Origin: Vitis vinifera
Taxonomy: Eukaryota > Streptophyta > Magnoliopsida > Vitales > Vitaceae
Assembly (NCBI RefSeq): GCF_030704535.1
Contig: NC_081823.1
Location: 94,501-158,500 of the forward strand
Reading direction: 5' to 3'
DNA: 64,000 nt
In this document: in pieces, positions 1-12,019 of the stretch
How positions within the stretch are numbered: position 1 is the first letter of the stretch
Layout of the letters: each line of letters starts with the position of its first letter
Notes under the pieces: model-generated
Told to the model about the DNA's origin: nothing
The model's input: the letters and a program-made list of their open reading frames with translations, nothing else
Databases searched by the model: none
Position numbers and translations under genes: made by a program

Positions 1-1
1 C

Positions 2-1443
2 CTGGATAATCGGGAGAAGAAGAAAAACGAAGGAACTCTTCGGAAGGCTCCCGGACAGAAACGCAGCGCAGCCTCTCCTCCAAATAAAGCTCCAGCGAAA
101 AAGAGGAGGTTGGTGAAGAATGGGAAGGGGGTGAAGGAGCCCACCCCTCCCAAGGATTTTGCCCTTCCGCCAATTACTCATGAGACGGAGGTAATAATAG
201 AGGAGCCAGTGAACCCTGCTCCTCATTCTATCTCAAGCGGATCCGGGCACGTCGTGGGGCTGAACCACTCAAGCACCTCCTTGGCAGTGGTTGCCCGTCT
301 GGCTAATTTGGCTGAGGAAGCTGCGTCCATCAATCATCCGGACTCCCCTAATCCGGATGTCGATGCAGTTGAAGTCATTTGTGCGGCCCCGATGGAGGAA
401 GCGGGGGCAGAAAGCCGGGGTCAGCCTTCTGACGATCCGGACCGTCTGGCTATTGTTCTGGTGAAGGGGCCACCTTCGAAGAGACCTTGCTCGGCGCGCA
501 ATCTGAGGTCCGGACTCATCGGGTGGCTTCAAGATCGTCAGCTAGAGATTGAAGTTAGTTGCTCATCCGCCTACGACGCTCATCCGGAGGGGGGCGAAGT
601 ATAGATGGCAACTGAGACTCCAGCCGTCCCGGTGATGGTCCCGGATGAGGTTGCACCCGGGGAGACCCATTCGGCTGTCAATGTTGAGGCCCCGAATCCG
701 GAACAAGAGTCGCCTTCTGTTGCCTCATCAGGTGGGGATCTTGTTAATGATGCGTTTTGCACCTCCGGTAGCCCTTTTAGTTACGCGGAGTTGGAAGATA
801 AGCTGAAACAGATTCCACCCAGCTTGACCACTGTTATGCCTTCAGCCAAGATGTTCGAGATGGTGGAATCAGTATACTGTCTTTGTGCTTTTTGATTTTT
901 TGTCATTCTGATGTGTGTTTGTGGTGTGATTTCTAACTTTTCTTTTCTCGTTTGTCTGTTTGCCTGCAGCTGGTGAGTGGTCTCCGTGGCATGGCCAATC
1001 AATACGATCTTTTCACTAACCTGCTGCAGACCACTGATTATATGAAGGCCTTCGTCACTCGGCGCAAAGATACTGAAGACCAGTTGCGTCTAAGACTGGA
1101 GGAGGCTGAAGCCAGCTTATCCACCGTTCGAGAGGACAATGAAGCCCTTCGGGCAGATTTGGCTGAGGCTAAGGGCCGGGAGGAATCATCGATTGCCCGT
1201 CTGCATGAGGCAGAGGATGAGATAGGCCGGCTGAGGGGAGATGTGAGGCAACTCCGGACAGAGGCTTCTATTGAAAAGAAGCAGAAGGAAGATTTGCAGC
1301 TGCGTTTAACAGCGCAAAAAGAAGAGCTAGAGCGAGAGTTTGCAGCAGAGAGGGAGGAGCTTGAAGCGGACTATCAAAAGCAAGTGGATGACACCTTCAT
1401 CTTCGGCTATCGCTGTTGTATGAAGAAAAATGGCATAAAGTGA
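2..1443 (+). pseudogene. Retrotransposon antisense gene, copy A (3' part, broken)
   Basis: This is the copy A version of the gene read opposite to gag-pol; the intact version is at 32313-34744. It enters the window in frame 2. Exon 2 runs to 871, an intron follows (872-969, GTATAC...TGCAG), and exon 3 runs 970-1443. Residues near the left edge are rich in Lys and Arg (PAKKRR near nt 95-112), like a nuclear localisation signal. Exon 3 encodes a long heptad-rich coiled coil. Two nonsense changes break it relative to copy B: TAG at 602-604 where copy B has a Glu codon, and TGA at 1441-1443 where copy B has Trp, about 20 codons before the expected end. Intron position and phase are the same as in copy B. 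Confidence 0.8.
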
Positions 1444-1631
1444 GATGTCCCTTCGATCCCTTCGGGTGAAGAGAAGAAACTTCATGACAAGCCTGCTCCC
1501 TGATAGCTTTTCTTTTTTGCAATTTCCTCTGTAATCTTCTTTCTGTATTTTCGTGGTCCGGAGACCTCTTTGTACATACATTGATATATCAATAAAATAC
1601 TTTTTCTTCCATTTGTACTTGTCTTGTTTTT

Positions 1632-4600
1632 TCATTGATAGTACTGTTTTAAATTAGACACATTCCATGGTCTAAGTAATGGAGTTCCGTCTAACTTTTG
1701 TAAATGATAGGCTCCACTTTCGCTTGCCTTAGACACTATATAGGGTCCTTCCCAGTTAGCTTGGAACTTCCCTGCGCCTACTTCAGCAGTGTTTTCAAAA
1801 ACTTTTCTAAGGACAAGCGTACCATTTTTGAAGCTTCTGGGCTTTACTTTGCGATTGTAATGGGCGGATGCTCTTTGTTGATAGTCTGCCATCCGGATGG
1901 CTGCACTTTCTCTTACTTCATCCGTCCAATCCAAATTTCTTCCTAATTCCGCGTTTGCATCATTCTGCTTTGCTGCGTCAGTCCGGATAGTAGGAAGACC
2001 TATTTCAGTAGGAATGATTGCATCCATTCCATATGCGATGGCGAAAGGAGTGTTTCCTGTTGGTCGTCCGGGTGTGGTTCGATAGGCCCATAGGACGCCG
2101 GGTAACTCCTCCACCCATTTCCCTTTGGCTTGCTCAAGCCTTTTCTTTAAGGCAGTGATTAGGGTTTTGTTTGTGGCTTCTGCTTGCCCATTACTTTGAG
2201 GATATCACGGTGTGGAGTATGAATTCCGGATGTTCAGCTCCGAACAGAAATTCCTGAATGCAATGCTATCAAATTGTGGACCATTGTCAGCTATGATGGT
2301 TTGGGGGATTCCAAAGCGGCAAACAATGTTTTTCCATACGAACTTGGTGACATCTTTGTCTTTGATGCTAGCATATGCTTCAACTTCCACCCATTTACTA
2401 AAGTAATCAATGGCAACAAGGAGGAACTTTTTCTGGGCAGGCGCTGCTGGGAGGGGTCCCACTATATCCATGCCCCACTGCGCAAAAGGTCATGGGCCTG
2501 ACACTGACTTCAACGTTGCTGATGGCATATGTGGAACGGGAGCATACCTTTGACATTTATCACATCTTTTGACATATGTTGCCGCGTCTTTCTTCATTGT
2601 TGGCCAATAGTATCCTTGCGAATGAACTCTATGTGCTAGAGATCGTCCTCCCGAATGATTCCCGCATATTTCCTCATGCAACTCAGCTAACACATACTGG
2701 GCCTTTGAATGCCCTAGGCACCGAAGGTAAGGTCCTGTGAAGGATCGCTTGTACAGGTGCCCCCCAATCAGGGTGAAACGGACAGCTTGTACCCGGACTT
2801 TGTGTGCCTATTTGAGATCTCCGGGTAAAGTGCCTGTCCGGAGATATTCTGCAATATTGTACGTCCATTCTTGATGGTCCGCTTGGTTTGCGTCAATGGT
2901 GTTGCAGGTGGAAATCTCTGCGACAGAGAGATTGGTTTGCACATGTATAGGCAATAGAATAGCTTCTTTGATGGGAAGGGAAGCAGCTATACCAGCCAAG
3001 GCGTCAGCGCGCCTATTGTCAGTTCGCTTAATTTTTTCTATTGTCCATTCGGTGAATTGTTGCAAGGTGTTCCTTACTTTAGCTAAGTATCGCGCCATGC
3101 GTGCGTCTTTAGCCTCATACTCCTTCTGGACATGCCTTACCACGAGTTGTGAGTCGTTGTATATCCGGAGTTTAGAGATGGATAGAGCAAGAGCGAGGTC
3201 CAATCCGGACAAGATGGCCTCATATTCTGCTTCATTGTTAGAGGCAGAGAATCCCAGCCGGATGGCTTGCTCCAAATGTTCCCCAATTGGGGACTGTAGT
3301 AGGAGCCCAACTCCAGAGCCTGATGAGCGTGAGGCTCCGTTAACTCGCAGAGTCCACCATTCTTGTTTATTTGATTCGTGGTGTTGGCTGGGTCTTCAGG
3401 AATATTCTAGCACGAAGTCAGCCATTACTTGGCCTTTCATGGACAATCTGGGTTGGAATTCAATTCCAAACTCGCTCAATTCAATGGCCCATTGTAGCAT
3501 TCTCCCGGTTAAATCTGGCTTGTGCAGAATATTGCGAAGGGTTGGTCAGTTAGTACGATCACTGGATGAGCTTGGAAATAAGGGCGGAGCTTCTAGGCAG
3601 CGCTTCGAAGGGCTAAGGCTGTTAGCTCCATTTTTGAATATCTGGTTTCTACGTCTGCCAATGCCCTGCTGACGTAGTAGATAGGTTTCTGCTCCTTGGG
3701 TGAGGGGTAGCGGAATAGAACGACGCTGATTGCCCATTCTGATACCGCCAGATACATGTACAATTTTTCCTTTGGGATGGGGCTGCTCAAGATGGGTGGT
3801 TGCATAAGACAATGCTTAATCTTTTCGAAAGCGTTTTGGCAACTGTCCGTCCATCCGTGTGTTCCAGCTTTTCGTATTGCCAAGAAGAAGGGTCGCAATT
3901 CATCAGTGAAGCGGGCTATGAAACGCCCTAGTGCGACGAGCTTGCCTGTGAGCCGTTGCAGCTCCTTCTTGTTTCTGGGAGAGGGTGTTTCCATAACTGC
4001 CTTGACTTGATTCGGGCTGACTTCTATGCCCCTTTGGCTGACCATAAATCCCAGAAATTTGCCAGCACTTACGCCAAAGGCGTATTTAGAAGGATTTAGC
4101 TTCATGTCATACTTTCGTAAGAGGTGAAAAACTTCTTGTAAGTGAAGGACATGTTGTTCTCGGGTTTTGCTTTTAACCACGATATCATCAATATATACCT
4201 CTACCGTGTGGCCTATCAGAGGTTTGAAGATTTTAGTCATCAATCTCTGGTAAGTGGCGCCAGCATTTTTGAGTCCGAATGGCATGACTTTGTAGCAATA
4301 AAGGTCGTGTGGCGTTATGAATGCTGTCTTTTCTTCGTCATCCGGGGACATGGGAATCTGGTGATATTCGGATAAGGCATCCAAGAAAGAGAGCATCCCT
4401 TGTCCGGAAGTGGAATCCACAATTTGATCTATTCGCGGCAAGGGAAAACTGTCTTTTGGACATGCATTGTTAAGATTGGTGTAATCTACACAAACTCGCC
4501 ATTTTCCTTCTTTTTTGGGTACCACCACTACGTTTGCCAACTAATCCGGATAAGATACTTCTCTGATGAATCCGGCTTCTAGCAATTTGTCCATCTCATT

Positions 4601-4893
4601 CCGGATAACTTTTTGTCTATCCGGGTGGAAACGTCTAATCTTCTATCGGACGGTCTGGCAGCTGGAAAGACGTTAAGCTTGTGAGAGGAAATAGAGGGAT
4701 GAATTCCCTTCATATCAGAATGTGTCCATGCGAAGATGTCACGGTTTCGTTGGAGGATGTTTTGCATGCTCTGAGTTTCTTTTTGTGTCATGAGGGAACT
4801 GATGTTCGTGAGGTGAGTGTTTTCCTCCGAAATTTGGATTGTTTGTAAGAGATCTGCTGCCGGGGGATCTTTGTCCGCCGGACCCAATAATTG
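1632..4893 (-). pseudogene. Gypsy pol, copy A (RT, RNase H, second RNase H, integrase), broken
   Basis: The pol frame follows the gag UAG at 4894-4896 directly, with CAA-TTA next and no ATG. Recognisable parts, from high to low coordinates, are reverse transcriptase with the YIDD box near 4190, the RT-linked RNase H to about 3450, a second archaeal-type RNase H (DGA..., EAEYEA, DSQLV blocks, about 3300-2990), the integrase HHCC finger (about 2690-2540), and the integrase core with DNGPQF and the C-terminal tail ending at 1632. Lesions against copy B include a 1-nt loss near 4650, a TAG just upstream of 4540, a 1-nt loss near 3545, and TGA replacing Arg in the integrase core near 2210. Two further stops, TAG near 3593 and TGA near 2488, are also present in copy B. 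Confidence 0.9.
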
Positions 4894-7177
4894 CTATTGG
4901 TCATGTGCATGGCTGGGTTCAGGGGGAGATGCATCCTCCTAGTTGGCCCCTGCTTCTCGTGCTATCTGATAGCATTGGCGAGCGGCCAACTGGCTGCCAT
5001 ATAGGTCAATTTGCCCTTCGTTGGTGAGGAAACTCACCATTTGATGATATGTGGAGGGGATGGCTTTCATGTAATGTAGCCATGTGCGCCTCAAGATGAT
5101 ATTGAAGGGTGATAACTCTTGTACCACCGAGAATTGTACGTTGAGAGTGACTGGGTCAGCTTGGACCGGCAGTATAATGTCTCCCAAGGACGTAGTTGAA
5201 GACCCGTTGAATCCGGATAGGATTCGTCCAGGGTTTTCGAGGCCTGTGAGACTGTGTCCCATGTGGCCAACGACTGATGCTTGCACAAGATCGGTCGAAC
5301 TGCCTGGGTCAACCAAGATACGCCGCACATCGAAGTCCCCAATTTCTAGGGACAAGATGAGGGTGTCGCGATGTGGTTGCAGTGTCCGGGTGGGATCTAC
5401 TGGTGGGAAAATGATTGTCCCATCTATGGGGCGAGGGCCCCCTCCAGTTAGCCCAGGCCGGATGGAATTGATGTGTTCGCGTATTGATGCGACTCGCAAC
5501 AATTTTTGCCTCTTTCGCCTAGAGTTGTACTCCTCGTCAGATGGACCTCCGTTAATATAGTTTATAACGGCCTTGGGGGTGGCTGGGGCCCTGGGGGCTC
5601 TAGGATTGTGATGTTGAGATGCGTCCCTTCCTTCATTATCTGATCGGAGGTATTGCTTCAAATGCCTTACTTTTATGAGCCTCTCGACCAGATACTGGAA
5701 AGCTCGGCATGTCTCTGTTGTATGGCCATGATCCTTGTGGAAGACACATCTCCTACTACGATCTCTTGTGGATGGGTCCGTTCCAATGGGTCTAGGCCAC
5801 TTGAAGTCGGACAAGCCCTGGATCATTGGGAGAAGTTTCTCATACGATATGGAAAAGGGTGTGAGAGGCGGCCTTTCCGGGCGACTTGGCCCTTCCTGCC
5901 TCCGATCGGATGGCTTTGGCCGGTCCGGAGGTTTAGCATTTCTCTCTACGTCACCTCCAGATGGTCGTCTGGCAACCAAAACTTGTTGAGTGGCTGCACG
6001 TACGTCATCTTCAAGTATTGAATATTTGTTGGCACGCCTGAATAAGTCATCCATCGTTGTAGGAAGCTTTTTAGCCAGTGATTCGAAAAATGGAGTGCCT
6101 GGACAGATGCTTCGCTTGAAGATCTGCAGGACAGCATCCATACTGCAAGCCTCTACTTGAAGTACGACTTGGCCAAATCGCTTCACAAATTCCCTCAAGG
6201 ATTCGTTATCTTGCATTTTTATGTTCTGCAGGGTGCTGATATTTTGCTTGTGTCGAGCGGAGCACAAGTATTGTCCCACGAAAGCTTCGGACAGGTCCCT
6301 GAAATTGCCAACAGAGTTGGGAGGTAGGCGATGAAACCATGAGAGGGTCTGTCCTTGTAGGCTGGCGTGAAATACTTTGCATAGTAATGCATCGTTGCCG
6401 ATATCGAGCGTCATGAGCTGTCGATAATGCATGATGTGATCGAAGGGATCGTTGGTTCCATCGCATGTGGAAAATTTTGGTACGAGGAATCCCCTTGAGG
6501 GCTCGTAATGGATGATAGAAGGGCGTGGAGAGCATGTCATCCAACCTTCTGCTGATGGAGCTAATGGGTGGCTCGTTTGGAAGGTTTCCCCCAGCCTGCT
6601 GTACCGCTGGGTGCGAATGAACGTTGCGCATCACAGGGGTGACTATGGGGTCACGATGCGGGTGTACGTTCTGCACCATGGGGATGGCCATGGGGTCAGG
6701 GCGTGGTGCCCAGGTTGTGGCCATTGGTGGCCTTGATCTTCCAGGCTCTTGTGGGCCTAGTCTTGCGCGCATTGAATTTGACAACTGAGGTCTTCTATCG
6801 CGTTGTCTTTTTGCTGAAAAGTGAGTGGAGTCTGAGCTTTCCTCACGGGGAGCTCGGGGCATAGGCGTGTGTGGCTCATGAGGCCTCACGTTGCATGCTC
6901 CTGGGATAGCTCCTGTTGTCCCAGGATATATTGATTCTGGTTCTTGTTGAGGCCTTGAGTTTGCTACTTGGCCCCTTGAATGCTGACGTCGAGGAGGCCC
7001 TGATGTTGAAGCCTGGATGCGTAACACAGGGTTTTCTTATCTCAATCTTTCTGTCTCCTGGAGGAGAGCTTTTAGTTGTCGTTCGCTTGCCAACTGTCTT
7101 CTTTCGATGGTTTGACGCCATTCAAAATTATCATTCCCTCCCCTACCAGACGAACGACTTCGGGAAGATGTGGCCAT
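4894..7177 (-). pseudogene. Gypsy gag-protease ORF, copy A, broken
   Basis: The ATG at 7177 matches the copy B gag start, which encodes a short Ser-rich leader followed by a basic helix. The retrotransposon Gag domain lies around 6460-5950, a Cys/His-rich motif of CxFHxxHxHxxxxC type near 5740, and the retropepsin domain near 5310-5060. Its active site reads VDPGSS, so the Asp and Gly expected in the catalytic loop are present here. Breaks are a TAA about 45 codons after the ATG, an approximately 8-nt deletion near 6515 that shifts frame, and a TAG at 4939-4941 just before the shared terminal UAG at 4894-4896. That last stop is followed by CAA-TTA, as in copy B. Confidence 0.88.
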
Positions 7178-7211
7178 CTTTGCTAGTGACTGAATCAAAT
7201 ATGAAAAAGTA

Positions 7212-7229
7212 TTCCCACAGACGGCGCCA
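7212..7229 (-). other. Primer-binding site, copy A
   Basis: The minus-strand motif TGGCGCCGTCTGTGGGAA lies one base inside the 5' LTR. It begins TGG, as expected for pairing to a tRNA CCA end, and is identical to the PBS of copy B. I did not assign the tRNA. Confidence 0.85.
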
Positions 7230-7230
7230 A

Positions 7231-8015
7231 TGTTGATACCTCGCGCTCCTGGTGTTCCACATAGTTGTCAAATGGATGGACACGCGATCTCAACTCCCAA
7301 AGGTTCTTGATTCAGTCGTTATACCTGCAAAAGGCATCCGGACAGGGTGTCCGGATGCACCCTCCGATGGATTTGTTAGCCATGGTTAGAGAGGGAGATA
7401 TAAATCAGTTGGCCTTTTTCTAGGTATCAGGAGATTACCTTCCTCTTCGTGTGAAGGTTTATATATAGTGCCAGGAGTACTGTTCCTCTCATTAATGGTG
7501 AGGAGATATTTTATGTTTGTCATGATGACATTCGGAGGTAGCATGGTCATCGCCACCCTACTGGCGGCTGTCAGAAACCGTGGTGGGTGATGCTGCTATC
7601 AGAGATCGTGGGAAGTGATCATGTAGAATGATCGTGGGAAGTGACTTGTTGTCACCTCAACTCATCTTTTCACTCTGCAGCTGATAGGACGTGAGCCATG
7701 GCTGGTTTGCTGCGATAGCGTGTAAGACTCGCTTTACTTTAGTTAATGATCCGGACAATTATATTCGGATAGCCCATGTTGGTTATCCGGATGCATTGTG
7801 GAGCGGACACATTTATGAAAACCGTCCGGATGCCTATGCTTTGTAAGCGTCGTTTGCTCTTCCTTGAGGCAGTCCGGATGGGAAAAGCGTGTTATGTGTG
7901 CTTTATAGGAAGATCCGGATGAGAGTGACCCGGATGACAATGCGTGACTGTAAGATGCGTGCCACGTGTCACTGTAAGATGCGTGCCACGTGTCTCGGAG
8001 GAAGGGGTCCCTACA
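7231..8015 (-). repeat. 5' LTR of gypsy copy A (785 bp)
   Basis: It begins TGTAGG and ends TATCAACA on the minus strand, the same ends as the 799-bp LTRs of copy B. The TATA-like stretch near 7450 lies in the position of the copy B promoter. Two CACGTG boxes occur at 7963-7968 and 7987-7992, in a 24-bp tandem unit near the U3 start. The 78-bp duplication found in the copy B U3 is absent: only one, more diverged, unit is seen. Confidence 0.9.
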
Positions 8016-8139
8016 GAGTGGTGGTGACTTCATCAAGTTGTTATGTTGTAGAAGCTCTCAATAATGAGATAATATTAAGTTTTTTGTGGGTTGATGCATG
8101 TTGATCTTATGGTAAATAGTCAAAAGGTGGTGAATAAGA

Positions 8140-9240
8140 CCGATGTTGTGGCTAAAGAGGTATCAATTCAATTGGATAGTTGGAAAGATACACTCAGTTT
8201 ACTCAGTATCTCTTGGGTGATTTGGATTTGATACTTATCAATAAATTCTTTATAAAAGCTAAGGTGGTTTTGTTGCCATACTTAAATGGATTGCTAGTGA
8301 TATATGAAACCAACAATATTTTCTGTGCAGTTTCAATAAGGTTTAGAATGCAAGCAAGTCATCAAAGGCTAGAATGCACTCTATAGCACCACTAAGGAAA
8401 GAATAGTGTACTTATATAACCATGTTAATGGAAATCAAACAAAATCAGATTGTGGAGGTCCAATATCATGTTTAAGGTGTTGTAAGAGTTTACCGATGTG
8501 ATGCCCATGTTGTCAAAGCTTTTAAAGAAGTTATTAAATACTTGCACCTAAGCTAGCTAAACTTAGAAAATAGTTAACTGAGCTACTGGATGTAGGTTTC
8601 ATCCAACCTTCATGAGTGTCATATTGGGCACCAATGTCATTCCAAAAATAAAAAACAAGATTGTTCATTGAGGATCGATGACTTTGAATTATCATGCCTT
8701 AAATAAGACAATCATAAAACACAAATATATTTTTCCTCTTAGTGCAAATTTATTTGATAAACTATCTAAAAGTTCTTATTTCTCAAAGTTGGACTTGTGA
8801 TCTAGGTATTAGTAAGTTTGAATAATAGCATAAGGGAATAAAGTATAGGAGTTGCAAATTCCTTATGGGGCCATTTGGTCTTATTAAAGTTCTACAATTT
8901 TTTATAATTTGATGAATAATGTATTATTTGAATATGTTGATTGTTTATCTCAATGATATAGTGGTGTATAATCAAACACTTGAAGATCATGTAGCCCATT
9001 TGTGCAAGGTATTGTAGGGACTAAAACAATATCATATGTATGTATGAAAGGAGAAATGCCAGTTTGACAAAATTGAGATTAAGTTTTTAAGACACCTAAT
9101 ATCACAGGGTTGGATTTTGATGGATAAAGAGAAGGTGAAGGCAATAAGCGATTAGCAAACATCTATCAAGGTAACTGAATTGCACTCATTTCTTTAGCTA
9201 GACCATTGTTGCTTCATAAAGAACTTGCAAAAGAAAAGGG
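8140..9240 (+). pseudogene. Decayed Ty3/gypsy reverse transcriptase relic
   Basis: No long ORF remains, but frame-hopping translation shows successive gypsy RT motifs in the right order. They are an LRKQL..ELLDVGFIQPS-like block (about 8555-8610), a YHALNK..I..KYIFPL-like block (about 8690-8740), LFDKLSKSSYFSKLDL (about 8749-8800), a YGAIWS/FGLI block (about 8865), a VVYLDDIV-like remnant (about 8950), and an EGKVKAI...TKVTEL..FL block (about 9125-9195). It is much older than copies A and B and looks like a chromovirus-type sequence. The 3' edge grades into non-repetitive AT-rich DNA. Confidence 0.75.
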
Positions 9241-10020
9241 AAAATAACATATATAACTTTTGAGCACTTAATCCATGTTTCTCCTCTTTTGATACTTACA
9301 TCCTTATCCTTGAGTCATATTCCATCTCTAGTTATATTGTATTAAATACTTTTTATTCTTCATCACATCTCTACTTATTATTAGTTTAAACTTTATATAT
9401 GTCAATCCATCTTATAATTTTTTATTTTTTATTTGCTCTCATGTCCTAAGATAAATTGGTTGAGTTATACCTTTTGTAATCCCACAATGTAATGTTCCTT
9501 ATTAATTTCATAACAAAATCTATTTCTACAAAGAAACATAATATATTATAAATTACTCTATATAATACTTTATTTTATGGGAATAAATATGCATGAAATA
9601 GGGATTTGAAAATAATATTACTTAGGGAATATTAATATATAAAATGCTCTACGCTTTATCCTAATATGTGATGTCATGCATTTTTAATGAATTTGATGAT
9701 GTCTTTAGAAATAAATTAATGTAATTGTGAAATTATCCAAATTTTCAATAGAATGAATTAAAAGAGAATAAGAGATTATTTATTTATTGAAAAAGAAATC
9801 ATTTTGATTTTTGGGCAAAAAAAGTGAAGGAAAAGCCCAGACCACAAACTTTCACGATTAAAGCAATGCCATATGGCAGGCAACACGAGGCAAAAGTGTT
9901 CCAAACGTGGATAAATGTGAGCCTCTTCCACTAGAAAAACATGATGAGGTTCCGGCATAACAATTCATCCCTGTGTTCTTACAAGGGAATACGCGTGCCC
10001 AAATGTTGGACACATTGACT
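9241..10020. other. AT-rich intergenic stretch
   Basis: This lies between the gypsy relic and the steroid reductase gene. No ORF, RNA gene or clear repeat structure was recognised. The last few hundred bases must include the promoter of the downstream gene. Confidence 0.5.
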
Positions 10021-10025
10021 CTGCA

Positions 10026-10031
10026 TATATA
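10026..10031 (+). promoter_or_regulatory. TATA-like box very close to the steroid reductase start codon
   Basis: TATATA in the context GCATATATAGAG ends 23 bp before the first ATG at 10055. At the usual 25-35 bp spacing, transcription would start at or just after that ATG and favour the second in-frame ATG at 10106. An upstream promoter may be the one actually used. Confidence 0.4.
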
Positions 10032-10054
10032 GAGTTTGCACGAGTGAGGAGAAA

Positions 10055-11035
10055 ATGTTTCTGAGATTTGTTTTTCCACCACCTCCTTCTCTACTGGTGA
10101 CAGCAATGTCAGTGGTGAGTTTTGCATCAATGGCAAATGCAGGGCTATCAGAGTTGAAAGGAAAACACATGGAATACTCCAAGTTCTGGGAGCTCAAGTC
10201 TGGGAGAAAGTACAAAGTGGATAGTAGAACAGGCATGATCGTGTGTTATACTCCAGCATTTCTTGCTGGTGTGGCCTCTTTTGCCCTTTTCCCAGATGAG
10301 AGTTTCAGGTTTTTGCTGCTCACTTCGGCTCTCTCCATCCACTTCTTCAAGAGGATATTTGAGGTGCTTTCTCTATCTCATCTCAAAAATTAATCAAACA
10401 TTTTCCCACTCCCCATTCCCTCTTTCAAACCTGTCATTTCTCTCTTACATCTCATATTCCATCAACTCTTTTCTCTGTAAATATTATTTTGGGGAAGTCC
10501 ATCATAAGAATAGCTAAGGTGCAAAACCCACTCAAAAACATTGTCTTATACCATGTTTTTGCAGGTGCTATTTGTTCACAAATACAGTGGTGGGATGGCT
10601 CTCGATGCTGCCATTGTTATCTCTCTTAGCTACTTCATCTCTACTGCAACTATGATCTATGCCCAACACCTCTCTCGAGATTTTCCGGAGCCGCTAATGG
10701 ATCTCAAGTATCCAGGAATGGCGTTGTTTTTGGTGGGAATACTTGGTAACTTGTACCACCATTGCCAACTTTCCAAGCTGAGGAGCAAGGGTGAGAGAGA
10801 GTATAAGATTCCCAAGGGTGGTCTCTTCAACCTGGTAGTATGCCCACACTACCTTTTCGAAATATTAGGTTTTATTGGCTTCTCCTTCATTTCCCAAACG
10901 GTGTATGCATTCGCTCTTGCAACAGGCACAGCCTTGTATTTGATGGGAAGAAGTTATTCTACTAGGAGATGGTATGTTTCCAAGTTTGAAAACTTTCCCA
11001 ATAATGTCAAGGCGCTTATTCCATACATTCTCTAA
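10055..11035 (+). CDS. 3-oxo-5-alpha-steroid 4-dehydrogenase (steroid 5-alpha-reductase) family protein
   Basis: Two exons, 10055-10363 and 10565-11035, are joined across a 201-bp GT-AG intron and encode 259 aa. The protein is hydrophobic throughout, with several predicted membrane helices. It has the family's C-terminal signature: a GGLFNLVVCPHY block, then GRSY, W, and a KFENFP...KALIP ending close to the C-terminus. Members with this C-terminal domain reduce enone double bonds using NADPH in the ER membrane. The FPPPPSLLVTAMS start and overall length resemble the plant At5g16010-type clade more than DET2 itself, so a role in brassinosteroid synthesis should not be assumed. The first ATG is chosen because the FPPPPS stretch appears conserved in relatives from memory; Met18 at 10106 is an alternative. 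Confidence 0.9.
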
Positions 11036-12019
11036 TGTATGCAAGTGTTTGAAAGATTAAGATAAATTCAATTGGATTCTGTTGTTTCTTTTAGTTGTGT
11101 GGCTCAGTGAGAGCCTTGGCTCTGCTTCAGCTGTTTGGAAGCCCACTCATTCATGCTAAACAGCCACTACACTACATAATTCAATTTCTTTATTAATTTT
11201 GACAGGCTTCCTGTTTTTTATTTTATTTTTTTAAAATATATATAATTACTTTATGTGTTTAAGAATTACTTTTAAAATTTTTTAAATTTGAGATGATAAA
11301 AAATTTTAAAGGCCTCAATTTTTTTTTACCTCACACTTGGTTACTTTATACTTTATATGCAGGGATTACGTTTTATAGTCGATTTGAGTTGATTCCTTAT
11401 TGCTTTGATGCCTTTTCCTTCCATATTTATACTTTAATCCATCTCTTTGTGCTAGCCTTGTCGGTCATTGCTCCAACCCCTATATTTTTCGGTAAAAAAA
11501 AAAAAATTGTGGACAACGGTATCTATGAGGAGGTACGGCACTGGAACGTTCACACGGTAGCAACTAGCAATGACGTGCTACTTTGAAGGGGGGGCAATTT
11601 TGATCAAAGGTCAGCTTTAAATTCCATGTTGTCTTTGAAAAATGAAAAAGCATTGGGTGGACAAGGCATAAGTGAGATTGACCTTAACCCATCCTGAATT
11701 AAAATTAATTATATTTAATTCATCGGGATGGTCGGGATGAGGATAACCGTCCTGAATTGGCTGCTGACGATTGTGGGAAAAAAAAAGGTTGGAACGGAAA
11801 TGCCAAAGAGAAGTAGAGAACAGAATATTGCCAAAAATACTAGAAGTGAATGAAAATTGCCAAATAACACTCGGTTTTGCTGTATTTCTGCAGCAGAATA
11901 TTGCACTCTTATGTAACAGACTAGCACTAGCAGAGAATTACAAGCTACATAAGGACAAACAAAAAAAAAAAAAAAACCTAGAAATACACGACAACTACAA
12001 GCTCTTGTCATCCAAATCG
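11036..12019. other. Convergent intergenic region
   Basis: This lies between the 3' ends of the steroid reductase gene (+) and the X8 gene (-). It contains poly-A/T tracts (for example near 11495 and 11965) and several short ORFs, none with recognisable content. It probably includes both 3' UTRs. Confidence 0.5.

Larger units (their letters stand above)
1..8015 (-). mobile_element. Ty3/gypsy LTR retrotransposon, Tat type, copy A (cut by left window edge)
   Basis: This minus-strand element reads, right to left, 5' LTR (7231-8015), PBS (7212-7229), gag, pol, then an oppositely oriented gene on the plus strand. The 3' LTR lies beyond the window. Gene order and sequence match the complete copy B at 25778-36154, whose position near 33810 corresponds to position 1 here. 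The pol region carries two RNase H-like domains before integrase, a known Tat-lineage feature. The copy is dead: stop codons and frameshifts are present in gag and pol and are listed in the gag and pol entries. The bases just right of the LTR are GAGTG, the expected target duplication, which cannot be checked because the other end is missing. Confidence 0.93.

Noticed and set aside
11293-11586. 97-codon ORF downstream of the steroid reductase gene
   Set aside because: AT-rich composition, Phe/Leu/Tyr-rich translation with no family resemblance; likely chance.
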